From JBDNBY01 sp039767595 (GTDB taxonomy: Bacteria > Pseudomonadota > Alphaproteobacteria > Rhodobacterales > Rhodobacteraceae), in assembly GCA_039767595.1 (NCBI GenBank), contig JBDNBY010000100.1:1-18012 (forward strand): DNA of 18,012 nucleotides. The letters are read 5' to 3'. Below are positions 7,880 to 16,521 of this stretch, in pieces; positions within the stretch are counted from its first letter, which is position 1; each line of letters begins with the position of its first letter. The notes below the pieces were generated by a model. That model had not been told where the DNA came from. It did no database searches and saw only the letters and a program-made list of their open reading frames with translations. A program made the translations under genes and the position numbers.

Positions 7880-8778
7880 GCGGCGTCCTTTGTCATGAAG
7901 TGATAGGCTGCGGTTAATCCCGCGACGGTCATATTCGTGGCGTGGGTGCGCTCGGTCACAAGGCCTTGGGCCTCGAGGCCGAGGTGATAGAGATCGCACA
8001 AGTCAGGGGCGCCGATCAAGACAACGCGCTGGCCCAGCCAATAGGGTTTGGTGGCCGCCAACTCGAGACCGATCAACAGCCCCGAGAGGCGCCCACGCGC
8101 CGCACTGGCCGCTTCGTTGAGCAAAAGATCGCGCGCTCTGATCCCAAAAAGGTCCGTCGCAAGATGTGCGGGCCGCGAGAGGGTGCGGTTAACCGCCTCT
8201 AAAAACGTCGCTTGATCCCATCCTTCGGCCGTGACGCTGTGGCGCAAGACAGAGCTTTGCGAAAGGAGGGCAAACATCTCACCGGTCATGGTGGTTTGAA
8301 AACTGACGACTTCGCCGGCGCTCACCTGTACCCATTTGGTGTGCGTACCCGGCAGGCAAATGACCCCGTCAAACTGCGGATTTTGGGCCAAATAGCCCGA
8401 GATTTGCGTCTCTTCTCCGCGCATCACATCTGGGCTGGGTTTGCGTTGCGACAGGCCCGGACGGATAAACACCGCAAGGCGCGGATCCTTGGTCGGGGCA
8501 GGGGTGAGATTGAGCTGTTCTGGCGTGCACGGCACGGCGGCATAGTCTGCCTCGATCCAGCCTTGGCGCGCGCCCACCATGCCGCAGGCGATCACTGTTG
8601 TGACCTGATCTGGGCGCAGCCAATCGCCGATTAACGCAAGCAAGGCAGGCTCGAACTGATCAGGCGCCAAACTGCCCATGCCATCGGATGATGTGGCGTG
8701 ATCTAAAATCTCGCCCTCGTGGCTCATGCGCCAAGCGCGCAGGCTAGTGGTGCCCCAATCTACTGCGATCCATTCCAT
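7876..8778 (-). CDS. dgoK: 2-dehydro-3-deoxygalactonokinase
   Basis: Phosphorylates 2-keto-3-deoxygalactonate with ATP, giving the substrate of DgoA. 300 aa, close to the E. coli enzyme (292). The N-terminus VDWGTTSLRAW is the phosphate-binding loop of the DgoK family in the ASKHA (sugar kinase/actin) fold. Further conserved stretches are CGMVGARQGWIEADY, the KWVQ segment after CLPGTHT, and LIGAPDLCDLY near the C-terminus, probably adenine-side. The start ATG at 8778 follows the SDR stop by 4 bp, and the stop overlaps the aldolase start by 4 bp. The neighbouring dehydratase and aldolase leave little doubt about the role. Confidence 0.92.
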   Translation of the reverse strand: MEWIAVDWGTTSLRAWRMSHEGEILDHATSSDGMGSLAPDQFEPALLALIGDWLRPDQVTTVIACGMVGARQGWIEADYAAVPCTPEQLNLTPAPTKDPRLAVFIRPGLSQRKPSPDVMRGEETQISGYLAQNPQFDGVICLPGTHTKWVQVSAGEVVSFQTTMTGEMFALLSQSSVLRHSVTAEGWDQATFLEAVNRTLSRPAHLATDLFGIRARDLLLNEAASAARGRLSGLLIGLELAATKPYWLGQRVVLIGAPDLCDLYHLGLEAQGLVTERTHATNMTVAGLTAAYHFMTKDAA

Positions 8779-8782
8779 GTCA

Positions 8783-9550
8783 TTATCCTGTTGTCACGAC
8801 GCCGCCGTCCACTACAAGGGACTGCCCCGTCATCATGCGGCTCGTTTCAGAGGCCAAAAACAAAGTGGGGCCGACAATGTCCTGTGGCACGAGGCGCTCT
8901 TTGAGGCATTGGCGGGTCATATGATCCTCTATTGCGTCGGGGGTGACCCACATGTCCAATTGTTTTTGCGTCATCACCCAGCCGGGGGCCAACGCGTTGA
9001 CACGGATACCATCGGGGCCAAGCTCGCGCGCCAAGCTACGGGTTAATCCATTCAACGCCGAATTGGCCATCGTATACAGGGGATAGCCCGCATTGCCCAT
9101 CATATAGCTAATGGACGTAAAATTGATAATCGCACCGCCCCCGCGTTGTTTCATCATCGGGGCCACTGCTTTGCAGGCAAAGAAATATGCCTTTTGGTTG
9201 ATGTCTTGCATCCAAGCCCAAAACTCTTCGGTCACGTCCTCAACGCTATGGCGTTTGTCGTTAGCGGCGTTATTGACGAGGATATCTATCGGGCCGTGGG
9301 CCTGCGCCGCGCTATCAATGGCGGCGTTGAGGGCTTCCATATCGGTGATGTCACATGGGATAAAGAGGGGGCGCGCGCCGTGTGTCCCTTCCATTTCATC
9401 ACAAAATGTCGTTGCATCTGAGCGTTGGACAAAGGCGACTTTGGCACCTTGGGCCATAAATCCATCGGTCAAAGCCGCCCCAATGCCCGAGCCGCCCCCA
9501 GTGATAAATACGCTTTTCCCCGCGAGGTCATGAAACGTTGCGATGGTCAT
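8783..9550 (-). CDS. SDR-family sugar dehydrogenase, probable D-galactose 1-dehydrogenase
   Basis: 255 aa classical short-chain dehydrogenase/reductase. Cofactor motif TGGGSGIG (17-24), NNAA (93-96), N118, S146 in TSISYMM, and Y159 are present. The expected YxxxK lysine is replaced by N163 (YTMAN, codon AAT at 9064-9062). The C-terminal pattern RVNALAPGWVMT and the ending SLVVDGGVV are normal. No acidic residue is evident after beta-2 (VAFVQRS), so NADP+ use is possible. By context it should oxidise galactose (perhaps also L-arabinose or D-fucose) to the lactone hydrolysed by the SMP-30 protein. The start directly abuts the dehydratase TAA. If the Lys-to-Asn change is real, catalysis may be impaired or use another group, so the functional call is qualified. 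Confidence 0.82.
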   Translation of the reverse strand: MTIATFHDLAGKSVFITGGGSGIGAALTDGFMAQGAKVAFVQRSDATTFCDEMEGTHGARPLFIPCDITDMEALNAAIDSAAQAHGPIDILVNNAANDKRHSVEDVTEEFWAWMQDINQKAYFFACKAVAPMMKQRGGGAIINFTSISYMMGNAGYPLYTMANSALNGLTRSLARELGPDGIRVNALAPGWVMTQKQLDMWVTPDAIEDHMTRQCLKERLVPQDIVGPTLFLASETSRMMTGQSLVVDGGVVTTG

Positions 9551-11260
9551 TTAATGGCTCTCTCGTGTGACGGGGCGGGTATCTTTGCCGACAAGGAAGT
9601 CAAGATCGGCGCCCTTATCGGCCTGCAGCACGTGATCAACGTACATTTTTGCATATCCGCGCGTGTAATGCGGTGGCTCTGGGCTCCATGCGGCGCGGCG
9701 CTGCTCTAATTCGTCGTCCGAGACCAACAGATCCAGCGTCCCCGCTGCGGCCGAGAGCCGGATCCGATCCCCCGTTTGCACCAGCGCCAAGGGGCCGCCA
9801 TCATTGGCCTCGGGCGTGACATGCAGGACCACGGTGCCAAAGGCCGTGCCAGACATGCGCGCATCGCTGATACGGATCATATCGCGCACGCCCTCTTTGA
9901 CCAATTTGGCAGGGATCGGCATGTTGCCCACTTCTGGCATGCCCGGATATCCCTTTGGGCCGCAGCCCTTGAGCACTAAGATCGTGTCTTTGGTCACGGG
10001 TAGATCTTCGCGGTCGATATTGGCCTTGAGGTCTTCGATGTTTTCAAAAACATAGGCATCGGCCTCCTGCTCCAATAGGGCATCTGTTGCTGCGGACGGT
10101 TTGATGATCGCGCCGCGGGGGGCCAAATTACCCTTGAGGACGCGCAGGCCCGCCGCCGGCTTGAGTGGCGCGTCCATCGGATAGATGACATCGCGGTTCC
10201 AACATTCTGCGCCCTCGGCATAGGCCGAAATATCCCCGCCAAGAATGGTTTTGGCCGGCCGCAGATGCGCGGATAACTCGTTTAAAATAACCGGCATGCC
10301 GCCGGCATAGCAAAAATCCTCCATCAGATATTTGCCCGCTGGCATGCAATTGACCAAAAGTGGAATGTCAGAGCCCAGTTCAAAATCCTCAAGGGTCAAA
10401 TCAATTCCCACACGTCCCGCCAAGGCCAGCAAATGCATCACAGCATTAGTTGATCCGCCCACCGCAGCATTGGCCAGAATGGCGTTTTCAAAGGCCTCTT
10501 TTGTCAAAATATCAGACGGCTTGATATCTTCTTCGACCATTTCGACAATGCGTTTGCCCGTCAAATGCGCCAAGGCCATGCGCCGTGCATCCACCGCCGG
10601 CAGGGCCGCGTTCGTCGGTAGGCTCATGCCCATCGCCTCAACAATCGAGGCCATGGTGCTGGCCGTGCCCATGGTCATGCACACGCCTTTCGAGCGGCTC
10701 ATACCCGATTCGGCGGCCATGAAATCTTGGAGTGTCATTTCACCGGCGCGCACCGCTTCTGAAAATTTCCAAACGTCTGTGCCCGATCCAATGTCTTTGC
10801 CTTGCCATTTGCCATTGAGCATCGGCCCAGAGCTGACCACGATGGCCGGCAGATCGACCGAGGCCGCCCCCATGAGTTGCCCCGGCGTGGTTTTATCGCA
10901 ACCGCCCAAGAGGACCACACCGTCCATGCCATAGGCGCGAATAGACTCCTCGACATCCATCGCCAACAGGTTACGAAAGAGCATGGCCGTCGGCTTCATC
11001 TGCGTCTCGCCCAAGGACATCACAGGAAATTCCACGGGAAAGCCGCCAGCCTCCCAAACGCCGCGTTTGACACCTTCGGCCAAGTCGCGCAGCCCGCTGT
11101 TGCACGGTGTGAGTTCTGACCACGTGTTGCAAATCCCAATCACAGGGCGCCCGTCAAAGGCATGATCGGGGAACCCTTGATTTTTCATCCAACTGCGATG
11201 GATAAATCCATCTTTGTCGAGTTTGCCGTACCAACTGCGGTTTCTACGGTTCTGCGTCAT
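9551..11260 (-). CDS. IlvD/Edd-family sugar-acid dehydratase, probable galactonate/arabinonate dehydratase
   Basis: Predicted to dehydrate D-galactonate to 2-keto-3-deoxygalactonate. The ATG at 11260 overlaps the alpha-galactosidase stop (ATGA) and gives 569 aa, usual for the family; the longer frame to 11305 is rejected. The [2Fe-2S] ligands fit C53 (SELTPCN), C121 (GGCDKTTPG) and C194 (SKGVCMTMG). Their spacing of 68 and 73 is the same as in Rhizobium L-arabinonate dehydratase (C59, C127, C200 as I recall), which is reported to accept D-galactonate and D-fuconate. The serine of SDARMSGTAFGT matches the catalytic Ser. It replaces the enolase-superfamily DgoD of E. coli. Dihydroxy-acid dehydratase (IlvD) or Edd function is unlikely given the operon. 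Confidence 0.88.
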   Translation of the reverse strand: MTQNRRNRSWYGKLDKDGFIHRSWMKNQGFPDHAFDGRPVIGICNTWSELTPCNSGLRDLAEGVKRGVWEAGGFPVEFPVMSLGETQMKPTAMLFRNLLAMDVEESIRAYGMDGVVLLGGCDKTTPGQLMGAASVDLPAIVVSSGPMLNGKWQGKDIGSGTDVWKFSEAVRAGEMTLQDFMAAESGMSRSKGVCMTMGTASTMASIVEAMGMSLPTNAALPAVDARRMALAHLTGKRIVEMVEEDIKPSDILTKEAFENAILANAAVGGSTNAVMHLLALAGRVGIDLTLEDFELGSDIPLLVNCMPAGKYLMEDFCYAGGMPVILNELSAHLRPAKTILGGDISAYAEGAECWNRDVIYPMDAPLKPAAGLRVLKGNLAPRGAIIKPSAATDALLEQEADAYVFENIEDLKANIDREDLPVTKDTILVLKGCGPKGYPGMPEVGNMPIPAKLVKEGVRDMIRISDARMSGTAFGTVVLHVTPEANDGGPLALVQTGDRIRLSAAAGTLDLLVSDDELEQRRAAWSPEPPHYTRGYAKMYVDHVLQADKGADLDFLVGKDTRPVTRESH

Positions 11261-13341
11261 ATTTTGCGCCCTTCTATAACCCACATGGTTTCGGGAAAGC
11301 CCCAAGGTAGGCTCAGGCCCGTGTGCATCAAAAATGTGCCGGTTAACTCGAGTGCGCGCGATTTTATCGCCTGCGCGCCACGTGACAAATGATGCGCCTC
11401 ATCGGCATTTGCAAGCGTAATGCGATACGTTGCATCGGGATCCAACGCGGTCAATCGCACGGGGCGCGGCGCAATTTGGTCGCTGGCTGCAATGCGCCCT
11501 GCAAAGACGACAAATTGACCTTGGGATTGCGAGAGCTGCTGCTCGGCTAAAACGGCCGGATCATCACTATCAAGGCGCAGGATATCTGCGCGCATCATCC
11601 AGTCGCGGTTATCTTTCCACCACTGGGTCACTTGCGTTAAAATTTGGGCCTCGTGTTCGGTCAATTCGCGGGGATCCATTTCAAATCCCATATGGCGCTG
11701 TGCGGCGACCCACGCCCGAAAGGAGATGTTTATACTGCGCCCAGAGGTGTGACAGACCCGCGGCCCGACATGGCTGCCTGTGACCGAGGCGGGTAAAAAG
11801 AGCGCGGCGTTATGCTGAATTTTCAGCCGCTCAATAGCGTCATTGCTATCAGAGAGCCAAACGCGCTGTGTGCGTTTTAGAATTTCGAAATCAATGCGCC
11901 CGCCGCCTGATGAACAGCTCTCAATCTCGACCTTGGGATGCGCCGCTTTGAGCCGATCAAATAGAGCATAGGTGCCGTGCATTTGCGCGATATCGGGGTG
12001 CGGCAGCACGCGGTTGTGATCCCATTTGATATATTCGATCGCGGCGCTGCGCAAAATATCATCAATACGATCGAACACGTAATCCTGTACGTCGGGCAGG
12101 GCCATGTTCAACACGAGCTGCTGACGCCCGCGAATTTGCTCTGATCCCCCTAAGACCCAATCGGGGTGATTGCGATACACATCGCTGTTTTCATTGACCA
12201 TTTCAGGCTCAAACCAAATCCCGAATGTCATGCCCAAGCCATGGACATGCTCAATCAAGGGGGCTAGCCCATCGGGGTATTTGCACGGATCCACATACCA
12301 ATCGCCCAAGGATTGCGTGTCATCATCGCGGGTTCCAAACCAGCCGTCATCCAAAACAAAACGCTCTGCGCCAAGGTCTGCGGCGTTTTGGGCGATTTGT
12401 TTGAGGACACTCAGATCATGATCGAAATAAACAGATTCCCAACTGTTGTAGTGCACAGGCCGAGGGCGGCTCGGCAGCGTGTTTTGAACAATGCGATCGC
12501 GCAGATGACGTTGAAACGCGACGGCGCAGCCATTCAGGCCCGTGCTTGAATAACAGGCATAGAGCGTGCCTGTTTCAAATGTTTTGCCCGCGGCGCGTTC
12601 AATATTACTGGCATTGCCAAATTGAATGTGCCGGCGCCCGTCTGGCAATTCCTCGGCAACCATTTTATGGCCGCACGACGCGCCATAGTGAAAGCCATAG
12701 ACCTCCCCTTGGGTATTCGTCGCGCCGCGGCAGGGGATGTAGGCCCCTGGAAAATGTTCATGCCCCGTGCGCCCCGTGCGATTGTCGCGCAGCCGAATGC
12801 CCGCCGACCATGGCACAGTGTTCATTTGAAACTCTCCGATCCAGCGCCCTGCAAAGTCATGGAAATAATCGCTAGATTGGGGGGCGGGGAACACAGGCGC
12901 GGCCAGCCAGCCGAGAATGACATCTTGGGCACTGTCCAAGCGGGCCTTGGCCGTGATCATATGCGTGGTCGGATCTATGGTGAATGTGGCGCGGTAGCTG
13001 ATCCCCAAATCGGCATCTGTGTATGTCAGCGTGAGGTTATTTTCACAGTGATCCACGCTGTCCAAGCCAAAGTTCGGCAGCAGCACAGCCCCCGATGTGT
13101 CGCGTAGCTCAAGGCCGGGATAGCCAGGAAAACTATGCGCCGAGCTGGGGCATAGCGAGAGGGCAGGATTTTCATCGATCATGCCGCCGGTGACGTCCAA
13201 TTCGCGTGCGGCGCACAGCTCGTCCATATTCTGGCCCTTAGGCAGCCGCGGCCCCCAATAGGCAATCGATGCCATCTGCGGGCCGTGCGCGGCAATCACC
13301 AAGCTTTGACGCGTATCGTGTAAATGCCATGTTTGCGTCAT
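11257..13341 (-). CDS. Alpha-galactosidase, GH36
   Basis: Hydrolyses terminal alpha-1,6-galactosyl residues of melibiose, raffinose and related galactosides. 694 aa with the GH36 layout: N-terminal beta-sandwich (about 1-285), (beta/alpha)8 barrel (about 295-590) and C-terminal beta domain. Barrel signatures are VLDDGWFGTRDDD (329-341), GIWFEPEMVN (374-383), and YIKWDHNR with nucleophile D441. ESCSSGGGRID (474-484) contributes to the substrate site. WLSDSND (495-501) contains the acid/base Asp, most likely D501 by the roughly 60-residue spacing known from family members. There is no signal peptide, so it acts in the cytoplasm on sugar imported intact by the adjacent ABC transporter. Start and stop each overlap the neighbouring gene by 4 bp. 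Confidence 0.95.
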   Translation of the reverse strand: MTQTWHLHDTRQSLVIAAHGPQMASIAYWGPRLPKGQNMDELCAARELDVTGGMIDENPALSLCPSSAHSFPGYPGLELRDTSGAVLLPNFGLDSVDHCENNLTLTYTDADLGISYRATFTIDPTTHMITAKARLDSAQDVILGWLAAPVFPAPQSSDYFHDFAGRWIGEFQMNTVPWSAGIRLRDNRTGRTGHEHFPGAYIPCRGATNTQGEVYGFHYGASCGHKMVAEELPDGRRHIQFGNASNIERAAGKTFETGTLYACYSSTGLNGCAVAFQRHLRDRIVQNTLPSRPRPVHYNSWESVYFDHDLSVLKQIAQNAADLGAERFVLDDGWFGTRDDDTQSLGDWYVDPCKYPDGLAPLIEHVHGLGMTFGIWFEPEMVNENSDVYRNHPDWVLGGSEQIRGRQQLVLNMALPDVQDYVFDRIDDILRSAAIEYIKWDHNRVLPHPDIAQMHGTYALFDRLKAAHPKVEIESCSSGGGRIDFEILKRTQRVWLSDSNDAIERLKIQHNAALFLPASVTGSHVGPRVCHTSGRSINISFRAWVAAQRHMGFEMDPRELTEHEAQILTQVTQWWKDNRDWMMRADILRLDSDDPAVLAEQQLSQSQGQFVVFAGRIAASDQIAPRPVRLTALDPDATYRITLANADEAHHLSRGAQAIKSRALELTGTFLMHTGLSLPWGFPETMWVIEGRKI

Positions 13342-14186
13342 TTGACCGCCCCAAGCGTGAGACCTGCGATAAAGTGTTTTTGCATTAAGAAAAACATAAA
13401 CACAGGGGGGATGGCGGCGATGATGCTGCCGGCGCTCATCATATGATAGGCGGCGCGATATTGGCTATTAAAGGCTGTGATGCCTGCGGTCACGGGCTGC
13501 GCGTCGGGGCCTTGGGTCAAGACGATGGCCCAAAAATAATCATTCCAAATAAAGGTAAAGATCAGCACGGATAGCGCGGCAATCGCTGGCTTCATCAACG
13601 GCAGGACGATGTAGATGAAGATACGCCACTCGGCCACCCCCTCAACGCGCGCCGCCTCGATCAACGAATAGGGCAGGGCGCGAATGAAATTGCGCATAAA
13701 GAGCGTGCAAAACCCCGTTTGAAATGCAATGTGAAACAAGATTAGGCCGGTTTTTGTATCATAGAGGTTCATGCTCACGGTCAGATCGCGCACGGGCACC
13801 ATCAAGATTTGAAATGGGACAAAATTGCCCGCGATGAACATGAAAAAGATCAACAAATTGCCGCGAAATTTGTACACGCCAAGGGCAAAGCCCGTCATGG
13901 CGGATAATGTCACGGCGCCGATCACAGTTGGGATCGTGATGATCATAGAGTTCAACAGGTACTGCGGCATATCGGAGTCGAAAAAGACCCGCCCATAGTT
14001 GTTGAAAAACTCAAATGAGGAGGGCAGCCCCCAAAAGTTGCCTTGGACGAAATCGCCATCTGGTTTGATCGAAAAATTCATCACGGCAATCAGCGGCAAG
14101 AGCCACATTACAAGGGCAATGGGCAAAAAGACTTGATAACTGATTTGATGGGCGGCCGAGCGTTTTTGAATAGGGGTCGGAAACAT
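13338..14186 (-). CDS. Carbohydrate ABC transporter permease (MalG/UgpE type)
   Basis: Inner-membrane permease subunit of the CUT1 family, 282 aa with about six membrane segments, beginning with one at residues 20-40 (FLPIALVMWLLPLIAVM). The EAA loop that docks on the ATPase is visible at 177-200 (EAARVEGVAEW then LPLMKP). It pairs with the upstream MalF-like permease and, by context, carries alpha-galactosides or galactose. The start overlaps the preceding permease stop by one base (TGATG) and the stop overlaps the alpha-galactosidase start by 4 bp, so the three genes are translationally coupled. Confidence 0.93.
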   Translation of the reverse strand: MFPTPIQKRSAAHQISYQVFLPIALVMWLLPLIAVMNFSIKPDGDFVQGNFWGLPSSFEFFNNYGRVFFDSDMPQYLLNSMIITIPTVIGAVTLSAMTGFALGVYKFRGNLLIFFMFIAGNFVPFQILMVPVRDLTVSMNLYDTKTGLILFHIAFQTGFCTLFMRNFIRALPYSLIEAARVEGVAEWRIFIYIVLPLMKPAIAALSVLIFTFIWNDYFWAIVLTQGPDAQPVTAGITAFNSQYRAAYHMMSAGSIIAAIPPVFMFFLMQKHFIAGLTLGAVK

Positions 14187-15127
14187 CAGCGGGCCTCTCT
14201 TTCATCGCGCCACATTTGGAATAGGAAATAGGCGATAAATACGAGCATCATCATAAACAAGACCACTGCAATCGCCGCCCCATATCCCATGCGGAAGCCA
14301 AATTCAGACAGGCTTTCTTCGAACATGAAAAAGGACAGGACGCGCGTTGATCCAAACGGGCCGCCATTGGTCATGACGGCAACAAAATCAAACGAGCGCA
14401 GCGCCCCAATGATCGTCACCACAAAGGCAATGAATGTCGCCGGTTTAAGCTGTGGTAATATGATATACCACAGCATCCGAAACCCTTTGGCCCCGTCCAA
14501 ACGGCCGGCTTCGACTTGCTCTGGATCAACGGAATTCAGGCCCGTGAGATACAAAATCATACAATAGGCCGTTTGCGGCCACAGACCCGCGGCGATAATA
14601 CCATAGGTCGCCGTGTTGGGATTGCCCAAAACGCCGCCTTTTATGTCAATTCCAAACCATCCGGTGATCACATCAAAAAGGCCATCATTGGGCAAGTAAA
14701 ACCAGCTAAAGACCAAGCCAACCACAACTTGGGAAATCACAAAGGGAAAGAAAAACAAAGATTTATATAGCCGTATGCCACGCACCGTTTGATTGAGAAA
14801 GAGCGCAATAAAAAGCCCGAGCGGGATCGCCAAAAGGTACAGCACCAACCATTTGAGATTGTTCCAAAACGACGTTTCAAATTTACGATCAACCTTTTGA
14901 TCGCCAAGTCCCAACAGCCGCTCGTAATTGGCCATGCCGACATAGGTCTTTTCGCCCAAACCGTCCCATTCATGAAAGGAGATCCAGAACGACTGACCAA
15001 TGGGAATGATCACATATGTTGCAAAAAACAAAAGGGCCGGCAGAAGAAACAGCCAAGGCGTAATCGCAATATCATTTTTGCGAAACCAAGAGCGGCGATC
15101 TTCATAGCGCGAAGGCGTTGAGGACAT
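14186..15127 (-). CDS. Carbohydrate ABC transporter permease (MalF/UgpA type)
   Basis: 313 aa membrane permease of the CUT1 family. The start at ATG 15127 (MSSTPSRYEDRR) is chosen because AAAGG lies about ten bases upstream. The longer frame to 15199 would run through the hairpin region and adds an implausible Cys/Pro-rich leader. The first membrane segment is at about 23-44 (TPWLFLLPALLFFATYVIIP). The EAA loop is at about 206-229 (EAGRLDGAKGF then ILPQLKPA). It forms the heterodimeric channel with the next gene product. It is separated from the binding-protein gene by 99 bp containing a GC-rich hairpin, so it is likely expressed at a lower level than the binding protein. Confidence 0.93.
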   Translation of the reverse strand: MSSTPSRYEDRRSWFRKNDIAITPWLFLLPALLFFATYVIIPIGQSFWISFHEWDGLGEKTYVGMANYERLLGLGDQKVDRKFETSFWNNLKWLVLYLLAIPLGLFIALFLNQTVRGIRLYKSLFFFPFVISQVVVGLVFSWFYLPNDGLFDVITGWFGIDIKGGVLGNPNTATYGIIAAGLWPQTAYCMILYLTGLNSVDPEQVEAGRLDGAKGFRMLWYIILPQLKPATFIAFVVTIIGALRSFDFVAVMTNGGPFGSTRVLSFFMFEESLSEFGFRMGYGAAIAVVLFMMMLVFIAYFLFQMWRDEREAR

Positions 15128-15189
15128 GAAAAAATGCCTTTCAAGGAGATCTGTGCAAATAGGGGGCACACAAGGTGCCACATAAAATG

Positions 15190-15210
15190 GGGGCCGCACG
15201 TGGCGGCCCC
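15190..15210 (-). terminator. GC-rich hairpin between binding-protein and permease genes (attenuator or mRNA-stabilising)
   Basis: An 8-bp perfect stem, GGGGCCGC (15190-15197) with GCGGCCCC (15203-15210), and a 5-nt loop lie 17 bp after the binding-protein stop. On the minus strand it is followed by CATTTTATG, an imperfect T-tract, then a smaller hairpin (GGCAC-N5-GTGCC, about 15163-15177). This arrangement is common in sugar ABC operons, where it lets the binding protein be made in excess over the permeases. It may be a leaky terminator or protect the upstream mRNA end. Confidence 0.6.
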
Positions 15211-15226
15211 GTAACGCGAGGTTCAG

Positions 15227-16480
15227 TTATTTGTAAACGCGCTGACGCACATCTTCAAGACGCTCTAGGATGTCATCCAGATTGTCTGGGAACACCATGA
15301 ACTCTTGGAGACCTTCCATACCCACTGAGGCCATCTCAGCTGGGAAATCGCGATCAAAGAACTGCATGATCCCGCCATTGGCATTGTTCGAGAGCATGTC
15401 AAACCCTTCTTGAATGAACTTGTCATCCGAGATGGAGGCATCCGCGTTCACCGGCAACTGACCCAATGCATCGCCTGCGTTGACCCATGTTTGCACCTCT
15501 GGTGACGTGACATAGAGCAAGAACTCTTTTGCCGCTTCAACGTTTTGGGCGCCCGATGCGATGTGGAACGTGTCCGTTGGGGCATCCTCGGCGTAATCAA
15601 CATCTGGGTTGATCATTGGGAATTGGTAGAAATCCAATTGATCATCTGTCAGGCCGCCATCGCGGAACGCCGCAACTGAGAAGTTCCCCATAAGATAGGC
15701 TGTCGCTTTGCCGTCGACCATGAATGGCATCGCTTCTTGCCAGCTATAGGATTGGTGATCCTCAATAAAGGCGCCCATATCGATCAGCTGGCGCCAATTG
15801 GCAAATGTGGCCCGCACGCGCTCATCTGTCCATGCGACGTCGCCATTGGCTAAATCAATGTGGAAATCATAGCCATTGGTGCGCGAGTTGATGTAGTCAA
15901 ACCAACCGCCCGCCGTCCAAAGATACTTGGATCCGATGGTATAGCATTTGCGACCCGAATCGATGATCGCTTGGCAGTTTGATAGCTCTTCGGCCCATGT
16001 CTTTGGCTCGCTCAGGCCCAGCTCTTCAAAGATGTCTTTACGGTAATACACACCCCATTGGTAATAGGTATAAGGCACGCCCCATTGCTTGCCGTCCAAT
16101 GTCATCGCACCTTTGGTCGAGGCCAAGGCCGCCATTTCAGGCTCGTTCCATAGATCAGAGATATCCATAAAGAGGCCCGCATCGACATAAGGCGTCATGC
16201 GTGTGGCCGCATACCAGTTTACAACATCTGGCGCATCGGCCGAGAGTGCGTTGCGGATTTGTGTTTTCCACGCTTCGCGGTCAACGATGGTCAAGTCAAC
16301 GCTCAGGTTTGGATGCATGGCATCAAAATCAGCGGCGAGCTTTTCCATCACAGCGCGCGGCGCTGGGTTGGACATGTCCGAGCTGATGCGCAATGTGCCA
16401 GAAAGCTCAGCCGAAGCCGCCCCTGCAACACAAGACATCATCACTGCGGATGCGACTGTGGATTTTAAAAGATTTGACAT
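15227..16480 (-). CDS. Extracellular solute-binding protein of a sugar ABC transporter (family 1)
   Basis: 417 aa periplasmic binding protein that captures the sugar for the MalF/MalG-like permeases. A Sec signal peptide is clear: positive N-region (MSNLLK), hydrophobic core, and cleavage after AASA at residue 24. C17 is not in a convincing lipobox, so a soluble periplasmic form is expected. The mature part has the family 1 pattern: LSGTLRISSDMSNPAPRAVM, then FDAMHPNLSVDLTIVDREAWKTQI and APDVVNWYA near the N-lobe, and KFLLYVTSPEVQ-like features (EFLLYVTSPEVQTWVN) in the C-lobe. GGGAGG sits upstream of the ATG. It is the first gene of the operon and lies divergent from iclR, so it is under the operator-bearing promoter region. 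Ligand specificity for alpha-galactosides is inferred from context. Confidence 0.93.
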   Translation of the reverse strand: MSNLLKSTVASAVMMSCVAGAASAELSGTLRISSDMSNPAPRAVMEKLAADFDAMHPNLSVDLTIVDREAWKTQIRNALSADAPDVVNWYAATRMTPYVDAGLFMDISDLWNEPEMAALASTKGAMTLDGKQWGVPYTYYQWGVYYRKDIFEELGLSEPKTWAEELSNCQAIIDSGRKCYTIGSKYLWTAGGWFDYINSRTNGYDFHIDLANGDVAWTDERVRATFANWRQLIDMGAFIEDHQSYSWQEAMPFMVDGKATAYLMGNFSVAAFRDGGLTDDQLDFYQFPMINPDVDYAEDAPTDTFHIASGAQNVEAAKEFLLYVTSPEVQTWVNAGDALGQLPVNADASISDDKFIQEGFDMLSNNANGGIMQFFDRDFPAEMASVGMEGLQEFMVFPDNLDDILERLEDVRQRVYK

Positions 16481-16521
16481 GAGGACCCTCCCAAGTTTAT
16501 GTCAGTATTAGTTCCAAATAA

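Noticed and set aside
7880..7999. 40-residue N-terminal extension of the aldolase
   Set aside because: It lies wholly inside dgoK, is Arg/Pro-rich and unlike the family; the ATG at 7879 gives the expected length and an ATGA junction.
15128..15199. 24-residue N-terminal extension of the MalF-like permease
   Set aside because: It is encoded by the intergenic hairpin region, unlike permease N-termini, while ATG 15127 has a good AAAGG site.
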